In this document: positions 1-7,498 of the stretch, in pieces
How the letters are laid out: each line of letters starts with the position of its first letter
Numbering within the stretch: position 1 is the first letter of the stretch
DNA from: Methanoculleus receptaculi
GTDB lineage: Archaea; Halobacteriota; Methanomicrobia; Methanomicrobiales; Methanoculleaceae
Assembly (NCBI RefSeq): GCF_033472595.1
Contig: NZ_CP137642.1
Location: 62,001-126,000 of the forward strand
Length of the DNA stretch: 64,000 bases
Reading direction: 5' to 3'
Made by a program: the position numbers and the translations under genes
Notes under the pieces: model-generated
Databases searched by the model: none
The model's input: the letters and a program-made list of their open reading frames with translations, nothing else
What the model was told of the DNA's origin: nothing

Positions 1-124
1 GGAGAGTTCACTCCTCATCCAAAGGAACGGTGAAACCCCGTCGTCCTGAGGCATCAGCCCGTATCTTCTCACTCTGAAGTCTGGACATGCCTCTCTCAAC
101 TTCCCGACTGAAAGGTGAGTTGAT

Positions 125-297
125 ATGGAAGCAAAATGGAGAATTGATAATCGATCTCTGGTGTTGGGGACGTTAGTATTCTGTACTCTAATGATACTAA
201 GTCCAGTTTTTGAGCCCGCATCAGCGTATAGAGCGAGTAACTACGCTGTAAATGATGAAGGGATCTACACGTACCCTAAACAGACTTATTTTGATCA
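125..297 (+). pseudogene. 5' fragment of a secreted protein gene cut by an insertion sequence
   Basis: An ATG at 125 follows an AGGTGAG Shine-Dalgarno-like site. It opens a frame with a clear export signal: a short basic start, a hydrophobic stretch (LVLGTLVFCTLMILS) and a likely signal-peptidase site after PASA (residues 31-34). About 23 mature residues follow before the insertion sequence begins at 298, and the frame stops inside the element at TAG 299-301. The fragment at 2102-2670 is probably the rest of the gene. Joining both flanks across one copy of the TGATCA target duplication leaves them in different frames, with an early stop, so a frameshift was also present or arose later. The fragments could instead come from two genes. 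Confidence 0.55.
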
Positions 298-307
298 CTA
301 GGTCTCG
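298..307 (+). repeat. Left terminal inverted repeat of the insertion sequence
   Basis: The CTAGGTCTCG end lies directly after the TGATCA target duplication (292-297). It matches the right end with a two-base insertion. Confidence 0.7.
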
Positions 308-406
308 TCCGCCATTTTCCAATCTCGTCCCTCTTGCTTCCTATTCCTGATTGCCGCTTAGAATCAAACCGACACTTTTATTTCACCTAGTGTCCAATTG
401 ATCACC

Positions 407-2095
407 ATGAGTTGGATCCGGCGAATCAAGCGTGGAAACCAGGTCTACCTCTATGAGGTTACCAGCATATGGGAAGACGGTCGACCAAAACAGAAAATGA
501 TCCAGTATCTCGGCGTCGAGAGCGACCAGGAGAAGGTTCCAAAACCCAAGACCAAACGGATGCACCCCGAACGCATCTACCCCCTCCAGAGCCTGGTAGC
601 AGGAGATGTCATGCTCCTCTGGCAGATTGCAGAGTCGCTCAACATCGTCAACACAATTGACCGTTACGTCATGGGTCTGGAGGACATCGAAGGACCTTCC
701 CCCGGCAAGTATCTGCTGAGTTGGGCGATCAACCGTATTCTTGACCCTGAGAGTGCAACCCAACTGGATGCATGGGTGCGCTCAACCGCCCTCCCGGACA
801 TCCTTGGAATGGAACCAACTGACTTCACAAAAGACGCCTATCTTCGTTCGCTTGACGCCATCTGTTCTCAATCCCGTAAAACAGGACGGATCCAGAGCCA
901 CATTCCGACGATCGAGGTGGAACTATACCAGCGCTGGCGTCAACTCCATCCTCTCCCTGTCCAGAACCCCGAAACGATCGCCTTTGATCTCACCCCAATT
1001 CCAACTTACGGCACAGAGTGTCCTCTGATAGAGCCTGGAAGTGAGACCCATGAGACACACCTAAACCAGCTAAATCTCTCGGTGATGACTTCGTTCTTTG
1101 ATTCCTACCCCATCTCACACTTTGTTCATCCTGGGAGTTTCCACTCGATCACCACTGTCCCGGATCTGATGATCCGGTTGAACGACCTGATGACTGCCCC
1201 GGGAACGATCGTCTGGGACCGGGGCTACACCAGTAACGCCGAGATCGGGTGTGTCGAGGATGAGGGCTGGAAACTCATCTGTGGTGTTGCTAAACGAACA
1301 AAGGAGGTTCGAGATCTTCTCTCTGTAACAGAACCTCCGGTGGACCCGTATCATCTGGTCCCGACCCAGTGTATGCATATCTACGCGCAGAAGGTCGATA
1401 CCCCGCTGTTCGGGAGGAAGGGGTCGGTTGTGGTCTACCTGAATGCTGAACGACGGTTTCGGGAGATGGAGGCCCGAAACGGTATGATCTTCAAGATCCA
1501 GCAGGAACTGGCTGAACTTCAGAAAACCTGTAGCAGACTTGGCCGGGATACTGTCATCGAGAAGGTTGACCGGATCGTGCCGAAAGCATACCGGAAATTC
1601 TTCCGGATCTCTGTGGATGACGGTGAGAAGGGTGTATCTCTTGTCTGGGAAGTGAACGATGTGGCCAGAGTCGAGGCTGAACGGATGGATGGCAAGTATC
1701 TGCTGTATGCCTCGGATCCATCTCTCTCTGCGACCGATGTTGTTCGGATCTACTTTGAGAAGGATTACGTCGAGAAGGTGTTTCGGGATCTCAAGACGTT
1801 TGAGGAGGTTGCACCGATACGACACCGGCGTGAGTCCAGGGTTCTTGGGGTTATCTTTGTCTGCACGCTTGCGCTCCGGTTGAAGACGGCGTTACGGGTG
1901 ATGCTGGAGACTGAAGGGAAGAAGGAGATAAGTGCTGAGGAATTGCTGAAGAAACTTGGTCGGGTCCATAGAGTGGACCTCCAGAAAGATACTGAACGGG
2001 AGATCTGGTATACGGGGCTTCAGAAGAAGACGCAGGCAGTTCTGGAGAGAATCGGGATGAGGGGCATCTTCGGAACAAATGTTCGAGAAACCTAG
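407..2095 (+). CDS. IS1634/IS4-type DDE transposase
   Basis: This is the transposase that cuts and joins the ends of its own element. From ATG 407 it is about 562 residues; a TTG at 398 could add three. The acidic triad is recognisable: Asp near residue 194 (FDLTP), Asp near 271 (WDRGY) and Glu near 456 in YFEKDYVEKVFRDLK, the IS4-superfamily Y-x2-K/R-x3-E-type signature. The N-terminal SWIRRIKRGNQVYLYE segment is typical of the IS1634 group. The stop codon TAG at 2093-2095 is formed by the last bases of the right inverted repeat, so coding runs to the very tip of the element. No frameshift or internal stop is visible, so the gene may be active. Confidence 0.9.
   Translation: MSWIRRIKRGNQVYLYEVTSIWEDGRPKQKMIQYLGVESDQEKVPKPKTKRMHPERIYPLQSLVAGDVMLLWQIAESLNIVNTIDRYVMGLEDIEGPSPGKYLLSWAINRILDPESATQLDAWVRSTALPDILGMEPTDFTKDAYLRSLDAICSQSRKTGRIQSHIPTIEVELYQRWRQLHPLPVQNPETIAFDLTPIPTYGTECPLIEPGSETHETHLNQLNLSVMTSFFDSYPISHFVHPGSFHSITTVPDLMIRLNDLMTAPGTIVWDRGYTSNAEIGCVEDEGWKLICGVAKRTKEVRDLLSVTEPPVDPYHLVPTQCMHIYAQKVDTPLFGRKGSVVVYLNAERRFREMEARNGMIFKIQQELAELQKTCSRLGRDTVIEKVDRIVPKAYRKFFRISVDDGEKGVSLVWEVNDVARVEAERMDGKYLLYASDPSLSATDVVRIYFEKDYVEKVFRDLKTFEEVAPIRHRRESRVLGVIFVCTLALRLKTALRVMLETEGKKEISAEELLKKLGRVHRVDLQKDTEREIWYTGLQKKTQAVLERIGMRGIFGTNVRET
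2084..2095 (-). repeat. Right terminal inverted repeat of the insertion sequence
   Basis: CGAGAAACCTAG is the imperfect reverse complement of the left end. It supplies the transposase stop codon and is followed by the second TGATCA copy (2096-2101). Confidence 0.7.
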
Positions 2096-2101
2096 TGATC
2101 A

Positions 2102-2670
2102 TAGGTGCGCTGTTTAGGACGTACCCTTACATTCAGCAAGCAGCGCAAGAGCAGACATCCATGGGGTATTCAGCAAGTACGTTCATAGGAGTCGACGCAA
2201 ATTATGCATTCAACCGGCTGCCGGATGACCAAGTGTTCTACTTCAACGGCCATGGAGGACCAGGGATGATAGATTTCGGTACGACCTATCTCTACGCATC
2301 CGTTTCTGGTTATGATTCAATCTCAGAGTTCACATCAGGGCAGTTAAATGATCTGGCTCTGGCCGTTTTTGTGGGTTGCAACACTGGCTTAACAAGTTCT
2401 GGAGGCCTCGGGAATCTGTTGACAGAGTCCACGTCGAGGGGTACAGATTGTGCACTTGGATTTACCGATCAAATTGAATCCAATAAAGCGGGATACTGGT
2501 CGGATAATTTCTGGGGTCAACTTGATCAGGGAGAAACAGTTGGAGATGGAGCAGCAGAAGCTTTGCAGTATACAAGAATTTACTACCTCTGGCAGACTGG
2601 GGGAGTAGAGTCGTACATCATTTATGGGAATTCGAACTTGAAAATTGATCCGGCAGTCGCGGGGGTCTGA
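2102..2670 (+). pseudogene. 3' fragment of a secreted caspase-fold (clan CD-like) protein
   Basis: An open frame of about 190 codons follows the insertion sequence without a start of its own; the first internal ATG is at 2161. It contains FNGHGGPG and, about 40 residues later, FVGCNTG, each preceded by a hydrophobic strand. This His-then-Cys spacing resembles the catalytic dyad of caspase-fold peptidases (gingipain, legumain and CHAT-like families). Assignment is by motif only. No transmembrane segment is present, so the original protein would have been exported through the signal peptide encoded at 125. The stop is three bases before the PepSY-like gene at 2674, which suggests co-transcription. 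Loss of the promoter-proximal part makes it a likely pseudogene. Confidence 0.55.
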
Positions 2671-2673
2671 AGC

Positions 2674-3501
2674 ATGAGAACTCACAACATATTACTTGCT
2701 TGCGCTTTGATGTGCTGCATCGGCATCATATTGGTATCTGGAGCCAGCGCAATCTCTCAGGGAGAGAAAAACGTTGAAAGTCAAATTGTCAATCAAAACA
2801 ACATCCTTGACTGTGAAGAGGCAAAACACCAGATTCAGGCATTTATGGAGGGTAAAGACATCAGCATTGAATACAAGGGTACGATGCCCACTCCCTCCGG
2901 TGAGATGATGCTGTTCAGATCCGACGATGAGATATATTATATAAATTCTCAATCGAGATCCATTGAAGGAGCAATGTTCTTTAAATCACTCGATAACTCG
3001 AATGAAGTGCAGTTAAATGCAGAAAATGCCCAAAAAATTGCCGAGGACTACGCCAAATCAAAGTATAGGCCATTTACACAGAAGAACATGCAATTAATCA
3101 GATCAGATCTTCTGGATCACGGAGACGGAGGGAAAGAATACCTTTTCGTCTGGTGTGAGATTGTAAACGGCGCCTTGACCCCAAATTACGTCTCGATCTC
3201 TATTAATCCAAACAGTGGAGAAGTAATTTCATACATCGGGATTGAAAGGACACTGGATGTTGATCTTGATCCGGAGATCTCCAGACAGGATGCGATCAAG
3301 ACGGCAATCACCCAGTTTAAAGAAATCGAAGTGTCAAACGTGGACACTCAGTTAGCAGTTATATACACGGATCAGAATGAACAGTGCCTTACATGGGTTG
3401 TTACCATCGACGGAGAGGAAAGTGACAGCACTATACGGGGCGGAACGGTCCTCGTTGATGCGATGAGCGGGAAGGTTGTACAGGTTGATCCGTATCTCTA
3501 A
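2674..3501 (+). CDS. Secreted PepSY-type protein
   Basis: The 275-residue product starts with a signal peptide (hydrophobic ILLACALMCCIGIILVSGASA, cleavage near residue 26). It has two PepSY/YpeB-like segments: residues about 110-190, with NPNSGEVISYIG, and about 205-275, with VDAMSGKVVQVDPYL. Each ends in the V/I-D/N-x-x-(S/T)-G-x-V strand-turn typical of PepSY repeats. PepSY domains are often found in peptidase propeptides or peptidase inhibitors. The gene sits three bases after the caspase-fold fragment, so inhibition or maturation of that peptidase is a reasonable inference. Its start is secured by the signal peptide. Base composition is lower in GC than the genes after 3530. Confidence 0.65.
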   Translation: MRTHNILLACALMCCIGIILVSGASAISQGEKNVESQIVNQNNILDCEEAKHQIQAFMEGKDISIEYKGTMPTPSGEMMLFRSDDEIYYINSQSRSIEGAMFFKSLDNSNEVQLNAENAQKIAEDYAKSKYRPFTQKNMQLIRSDLLDHGDGGKEYLFVWCEIVNGALTPNYVSISINPNSGEVISYIGIERTLDVDLDPEISRQDAIKTAITQFKEIEVSNVDTQLAVIYTDQNEQCLTWVVTIDGEESDSTIRGGTVLVDAMSGKVVQVDPYL

Positions 3502-3529
3502 CCTCCCCTCGTTTTTAGCCGGTGCAATC

Positions 3530-4495
3530 ATGACACCCGACCGTCAAACGACCCTGCGGAACCTCAAGCGCCTCCTCCCCGCCTCGCTCATCGCCGGCCT
3601 CGCCGGCGGCGGACTGCTGGTGCTCCTGACCTATGTCCATACATGGTGCTGGGGTGGTATCGCCTGCTACAACCACGGACTCTTCGACGCCATCGGCACG
3701 TTCCAGAACCTGGTGCTCGGCATTCTCTCCCTCCTCCTCGCCGGGATGCTCCCGGCCGCCCTCTCGCGGGAGGGCGGGACGAGGAGGGGTTCGGCCGTCC
3801 TAGCGGGCGGGATCGCCGGGTTCACGGCATTTCTCGTCCTCGAGATGTATTCAATGGTAACAGCGGCCTTCGGGCACGGATACGCCGCCGGGCTCTCCGA
3901 CGTCCTCTCTCTGGCCCATGACACCCTCGCGAACCACGCTCTCCCCCTCCTCGCCATCGGCCTCGCTATGGCGGCCCTCGCCGCCCTCGGGGCATTCGTC
4001 GTCTCGTTCTTCCGGGAGAGAGCCGCCGGGCCAAGCGAGGGTGCCGCGGCATCCCGGCTCATCCTCTGCTCCACGGTCGCCCTCATCCTCGTCGCCGTGG
4101 TTCTCCCCCCGCTCGCCGCTCATGCAATGCTCGGTGCAGGGATGGTCGACGTGAACCCCGGAACGGCGCTGATGACAACTGCGGTCTCCGTCGAACGCAC
4201 CGCGCCCGACACCCTCGTCCTCACCGCCCGCGAAGTGCCTCCCGCCTCCGTGCTCGACCCCGGTGCGCCGTTCTCGGTCTTCATGAACGGCGTCGACGTC
4301 TCCAACGCCTCCGCGTGCACCGCAAGCGGTTTTGCCGCGACGGTCGAGCCGGCCGGAGGACTTGAGGCCATTAAAGGGTCGGAGGCCACCTGGACGGGGG
4401 CCGGGGTCTTGAACAACGGTACGCCGGTGGGCGTCGTGGTCATGGCCCACGGAGTTGACGGCTCGGAGCTCGTCGTCATGAACCTCGTGGTCTAA
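3530..4495 (+). CDS. Membrane protein with a C-terminal extracytoplasmic domain, function unknown
   Basis: ATG 3530 gives about 321 residues; earlier in-frame codons overlap the PepSY gene and look non-coding. Hydrophobic segments lie near residues 17-35, 55-80, 90-115, 135-160 and 180-205. After the last one comes a predicted outer domain of about 110 residues, beginning MVDVNPGTALMTTAVSVE, made of beta-like strands. That topology, a final helix followed by a strand-rich domain, loosely resembles archaeal pilin-like proteins, but no known family is recognisable. The gene is very GC-rich and marks a sharp compositional change from the 1-3500 island. Confidence 0.6.
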   Translation: MTPDRQTTLRNLKRLLPASLIAGLAGGGLLVLLTYVHTWCWGGIACYNHGLFDAIGTFQNLVLGILSLLLAGMLPAALSREGGTRRGSAVLAGGIAGFTAFLVLEMYSMVTAAFGHGYAAGLSDVLSLAHDTLANHALPLLAIGLAMAALAALGAFVVSFFRERAAGPSEGAAASRLILCSTVALILVAVVLPPLAAHAMLGAGMVDVNPGTALMTTAVSVERTAPDTLVLTAREVPPASVLDPGAPFSVFMNGVDVSNASACTASGFAATVEPAGGLEAIKGSEATWTGAGVLNNGTPVGVVVMAHGVDGSELVVMNLVV

Positions 4496-4591
4496 AGCAG
4501 GTTGGCTCCACGCTCCGCCGGCACCTTGCGGAGAGAAATGCCCGCAGGAGAGTCGTTGCGGGTAAAAAAGAGAACCGGGGATGCCGGGCCC

Positions 4592-5770
4592 TTACGACCC
4601 CTCGATCCGGGTATCATATTTCTCGTTCAAGACGTGCTCTTTCACGACCGTCCCCTCCGGGATGATGACCTCCGGCCAGATCCTGGCCCCGGCGTGGACG
4701 ACCACACCGTTTTTCAGCGCCACCTGCGGTCCGATTACCGTGTCGTGCTCGATGCTGCATTTATTGCCGATTACTGTATCGTTGTCGATGATGCTTCCGC
4801 ACACCGTGGTGCCTCTCCCGACCACCACCCGGTTGTAGAGGGATGAGGAGAAGATCTTCGCGCTCTCTTTGATGATACACCCCTCGCCGATACTCGTGTA
4901 AGGGCCGATGATGACGTTCTCCGCGATTGTAGTCCCGGCACCGATCGAGACCGGCCCGATCACCCTGGAGTTTGTACCTATCGAGACAAAACCGCCAATA
5001 TGCACCGGACCAAGGATTCGGCCACCCCTGATGGCGAGGTCTCCGGAGATGCTGGTGAAACTGATCCCCTGCAGTTTCCAGCGCTCGGCCTCGCGCAGCG
5101 ACCTCGGGTTCCCCACGTCAGACCAGTTGCCCCGGACGGGCCAGCCCTTAAGGACATAGCCCTCTTCCATCAAGGCTGGAAAAAGGTTCCGGGCAAAGTC
5201 AAACTTCTCCCCTGCCGGGATGTGGTCAAAGACCCCCGGATCGCAGGCATATATCCCGGTGCTTGCCAGGTTCGAGAAGATCTCCCCGGGACCGGGCTTC
5301 TCCCTGAACCGTTTTATCCGGCAGTCTGCATCGATCTCGGCTATCCCGTAACCTGTGGGGTCGTCGATGCTGATCAGCCCGATGGTGGTGATCGAGTCGT
5401 TGGCAAGGTGTTCGCGGTATAGCTCAAGCAGGTTCAAGTCCACCACATGATCGCCGCCAACGACCAGAAAAGGCTGGCCATCAAGGTATTTCTGGGCGTT
5501 CTTGACGCTTCCAGCCGTCCCTAGTTTTGTCTTCTCGTGGACGTAGGTTATATTGACACCAAAGAGCGACCCATCGCCAAGCGCCCCCTCGATGGCCTCG
5601 CTCATGTAACCGAGGGTGACCACCACATCGTTGAACCCCAGGTTTGAGAGGTGTGAGACCAGGTGCTGGATCGAGGGTTTGTTGACGATTGGAATGCAGG
5701 GTTTTGGACGCCCGAATGTGAGGGGGCGGAGCCGTGTCCCCTCCCCTCCACACATTATGCACACCTTCAT
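4592..5770 (-). CDS. Sugar-1-phosphate nucleotidyltransferase with left-handed beta-helix domain
   Basis: The 392-residue protein starts MKVCIMCGGEGTRLRPLT, the nucleotide-binding loop of nucleotidyltransferases, with the following PKPCIPI substrate motif. Residues about 1-230 form the transferase domain; VVGGDHVVD holds the metal-binding Asp. Residues about 245-385 carry hexapeptide repeats of the (I/V)-G-x-G-x-x-I type, forming a left-handed beta helix. It should activate a hexose-1-phosphate with NTP to give a nucleotide sugar for glycans or S-layer glycoprotein. Mannose-1-phosphate guanylyltransferase is the usual annotation for this architecture, but glucose-1-phosphate thymidylyl- or uridylyltransferase cannot be excluded. 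The start is set by the conserved N-terminus; upstream in-frame residues are not family-like. Confidence 0.85.
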   Translation of the reverse strand: MKVCIMCGGEGTRLRPLTFGRPKPCIPIVNKPSIQHLVSHLSNLGFNDVVVTLGYMSEAIEGALGDGSLFGVNITYVHEKTKLGTAGSVKNAQKYLDGQPFLVVGGDHVVDLNLLELYREHLANDSITTIGLISIDDPTGYGIAEIDADCRIKRFREKPGPGEIFSNLASTGIYACDPGVFDHIPAGEKFDFARNLFPALMEEGYVLKGWPVRGNWSDVGNPRSLREAERWKLQGISFTSISGDLAIRGGRILGPVHIGGFVSIGTNSRVIGPVSIGAGTTIAENVIIGPYTSIGEGCIIKESAKIFSSSLYNRVVVGRGTTVCGSIIDNDTVIGNKCSIEHDTVIGPQVALKNGVVVHAGARIWPEVIIPEGTVVKEHVLNEKYDTRIEGS

Positions 5771-5923
5771 GCCACTCCATTGTGTGCGTATCGATTTAAC
5801 CTTATTGAGATTGAATCTGCATGTGTCCCATTGATACAGACCGCATGCTGAAAAACCGCCCCCCACCCCGGGGGCGGGTCATTCCGAATCTTTATCCTCC
5901 CGTGCGCAAGAGACTCATCTTGA

Positions 5924-6421
5924 ATGACAGAGTTTGAGTGCAGGCTCTGCGGCAAGTGCTGTATGAACGCCGGAGACGCTCTCATCGAGATCGATAGAAA
6001 ACTGAACAGTCGTGAGTATCTCTGTCGGCAGAAGATCGTCGGCGGGACGTTTCGCGCCCGCGTCGAGGAGCGGTTTCTCGATGCTTTCAGGGAGACCTCA
6101 GAGAGAGATGCAAACCCTTCCTGGTGCCCCTTCCTGCGGCCCATGCCGGGCCGCAAAGGGAAGTACATCTGCACCATCCACAACACACGTCCTCCGATCT
6201 GCAGATCATACATCTGCTGCAGCATGCGAATCTACGACTCCTCCGGAGAGGAGGCAGGAAAGGTTAAAGGCAGGCGGAGCCTTGTCACGGAGGATCCTGC
6301 ACTGCGGCAGTGCTGGGAGGAGGAGGTGGCACCGCTTGCGATCGACGACGATAACGCCTGGAAGAAGGAGGTTGCCGCCATCCTCGACCATGCGGGCTAT
6401 CGGGTAGAGGCCTATGAATGA
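5924..6421 (+). CDS. YkgJ-type cysteine cluster protein
   Basis: This 165-residue protein begins MTEFECRLCGKCCMN, the CxxCxxCC signature of the YkgJ/Fli B-type putative zinc- or iron-chelating family. Further cysteines follow at SWCPF, YICTIH and RPPICRSYICC, giving the usual eight-cysteine cluster. No signal peptide or membrane segment is visible, so it should be cytoplasmic. The family role is unknown beyond metal chelation; Fe-S cluster binding is possible. The gene overlaps the next Cys-rich gene by 8 bp, which suggests translational coupling and a joint function. Confidence 0.75.
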   Translation: MTEFECRLCGKCCMNAGDALIEIDRKLNSREYLCRQKIVGGTFRARVEERFLDAFRETSERDANPSWCPFLRPMPGRKGKYICTIHNTRPPICRSYICCSMRIYDSSGEEAGKVKGRRSLVTEDPALRQCWEEEVAPLAIDDDNAWKKEVAAILDHAGYRVEAYE

Positions 6422-6677
6422 GCGTGAGCGTCGCCTCCCCGTCATCGGGGGCCGGGTCACGTGTACGCAAAACGAGGCAGTTCCCGTGGAGAGATGCGGG
6501 CTCTGTGTCCATTCCTCACGGGTCGTGATCGCAGGAAGAGAACTGCCGTCACCGGCGCGGGCTTACTGCAGCCTCTGCCGTGGCGCGCCAGATATCGATA
6601 TGACAAAGGTTGAGGCCGTCCTCTGCGACGACCACACGGGCGAGGGCTTCCGCAGCATAGCAAACGTTATAAGTTAG
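6414..6677 (+). CDS. Small cysteine-rich protein, function unknown
   Basis: This 87-residue reading frame starts at the ATGAATGA overlap with the YkgJ-type gene. Cysteines occur as single C17, then CGLC (28-31), CSLC (52-55) and a late single Cys in VLCDDH. Two CxxC knuckles suggest a zinc- or Fe-S-binding fold. No family is recognised. The coupling to a metal-chelating protein is the only clue to function. The stop at 6677 lies four bases from the convergent gene at 6682. Confidence 0.55.
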   Translation: MNERERRLPVIGGRVTCTQNEAVPVERCGLCVHSSRVVIAGRELPSPARAYCSLCRGAPDIDMTKVEAVLCDDHTGEGFRSIANVIS

Positions 6678-6681
6678 CAGG

Positions 6682-7017
6682 TCACTTCCGCCAGAACTCC
6701 CAGGGGTGTTTCGTCTGGAACGGAACCCCTTTTGTCTCGCGGTTCCAGTCGGTCTCGATCGTGTGATGAACCAGCCGGACCTCCTTCTTGAGTTCGGCAA
6801 GAACATTCTTGACCTCCTCAAGTTCCTGCTGCAGCCGGTTAAACTCTTCAAACGAGCGCGGTTGCCGCACTGGAGCCTCTCCAGCATCCTTGCAGGAGAG
6901 ACCGGCCTCGATCAACTCCAGGATGGCCTCATTTCTGTCGAGGGAATGCTCTCTCGCGAACTGATCGATCTGCTCCATCAGGTCGGGATCGAGTGCAAAC
7001 GAACATCTCATCGCCAT
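6682..7017 (-). CDS. Ribbon-helix-helix protein with C-terminal coiled coil
   Basis: In this 111-residue protein, residues 3-42 (MRCSFALDPDLMEQID through LIEAGL) fit the MetJ/Arc/CopG ribbon-helix-helix pattern: a short polar strand followed by two helices. Residues about 58-85, with spaced Leu, Val and Glu residues, predict a coiled coil for oligomerisation. It is probably a DNA-binding regulator or the antitoxin-like half of a module, but no toxin gene is adjacent. Two in-frame ATGs (7017 and 7011) are possible starts. Confidence 0.65.
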   Translation of the reverse strand: MAMRCSFALDPDLMEQIDQFAREHSLDRNEAILELIEAGLSCKDAGEAPVRQPRSFEEFNRLQQELEEVKNVLAELKKEVRLVHHTIETDWNRETKGVPFQTKHPWEFWRK

Positions 7018-7111
7018 GGATCGTCAACACCCCCGATTATACAACCTCTTTGCTGATTATACTGTCTGCCGAGAACTCTGAGAGACGATCCACTCACCAT
7101 ATAGCAACTCG

Positions 7112-7150
7112 AAAAAAATTCTCCCCTGCCTCTCCATGAAAGGGGGCAGG
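7112..7150 (-). terminator. Hairpin plus T-run terminator after the SUI1 gene
   Basis: On the minus strand the SUI1 stop codon is followed at once by CCTGCC (7150-7145), a loop, GGCAGG (7130-7125), a few bases, then seven T residues (complement of A at 7112-7118). This is the form of an intrinsic terminator; archaeal transcription also ends at T-runs alone. Confidence 0.5.
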
Positions 7151-7456
7151 TCAACTGATATTTTCCAGGTTATAACCTTTCTGCGCGAGCAAGGCCTTCA
7201 CCCGTTCGCGATGGTTGCCCTGCAGTTCGATCGAAGAGTCCTTGACCGTACCGCCACAGGCCAGTTTTGCCTTCAGGAACTTTGAAAGGTCATCGAGATC
7301 TATGTCATATGGGTCGAGACCCTCGATGACCGTGACCTCCTTTCCATACCGACGTTTATTGATCTTTACAGTAATTCTCTGTTGTTCCTTTGCAACTTCC
7401 TCACAGATGCACAGTTCTTTTGGCAGTCCGCATGTCGGACAGATCCCACCGTTCAT
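7151..7456 (-). CDS. SUI1/eIF1-family translation initiation factor (aIF1)
   Basis: This 101-residue protein has an N-terminal Cys cluster [13 protein letters not shown] (residues 6-18), typical of archaeal members. It is followed by the SUI1 fold with the basic loop [15 protein letters not shown] and the signature [12 protein letters not shown]...[12 protein letters not shown]. Family members bind the small ribosomal subunit near the P site and help select start codons. The length matches the family. It stands alone, with its own terminator-like hairpin and unrelated neighbours. Confidence 0.9.
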   Translation of the reverse strand: MNGGICPTCGLPKELCICEEVAKEQQRITVKINKRRYGKEVTVIEGLDPYDIDLDDLSKFLKAKLACGGTVKDSSIELQGNHRERVKALLAQKGYNLENIS

Positions 7457-7498
7457 TGCATGTACCTTTCAGCTCTCGTTATATATTATTTGGTATGG

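Larger units (their letters stand above)
298..2095 (+). mobile_element. Complete IS1634/IS4-type insertion sequence, 1798 bp
   Basis: The element is bounded by imperfect terminal inverted repeats: CTAGGTCTCG at the left end, and CTAGGTTTCTCG when the right end is read in reverse complement. A 6-bp direct repeat, TGATCA, flanks it at 292-297 and 2096-2101 and looks like the target-site duplication. TGATCA is self-complementary, so the exact repeat/duplication border is uncertain by one or two bases. The element carries one full-length transposase gene and disrupts a secreted-protein gene. Intact ends, open frame and intact duplication suggest a recent insertion. Confidence 0.85.

Noticed and set aside
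1-124. Minus-strand frame ending near position 8 that reads through the first 124 bases
   Set aside because: It has no start or family-like sequence and would be antisense to the signal-peptide gene at 125; too short to support.
383-1825. Minus-strand frames of 126 and 236 codons within the transposase gene
   Set aside because: They lie antisense to a well-supported transposase and lack any motif.
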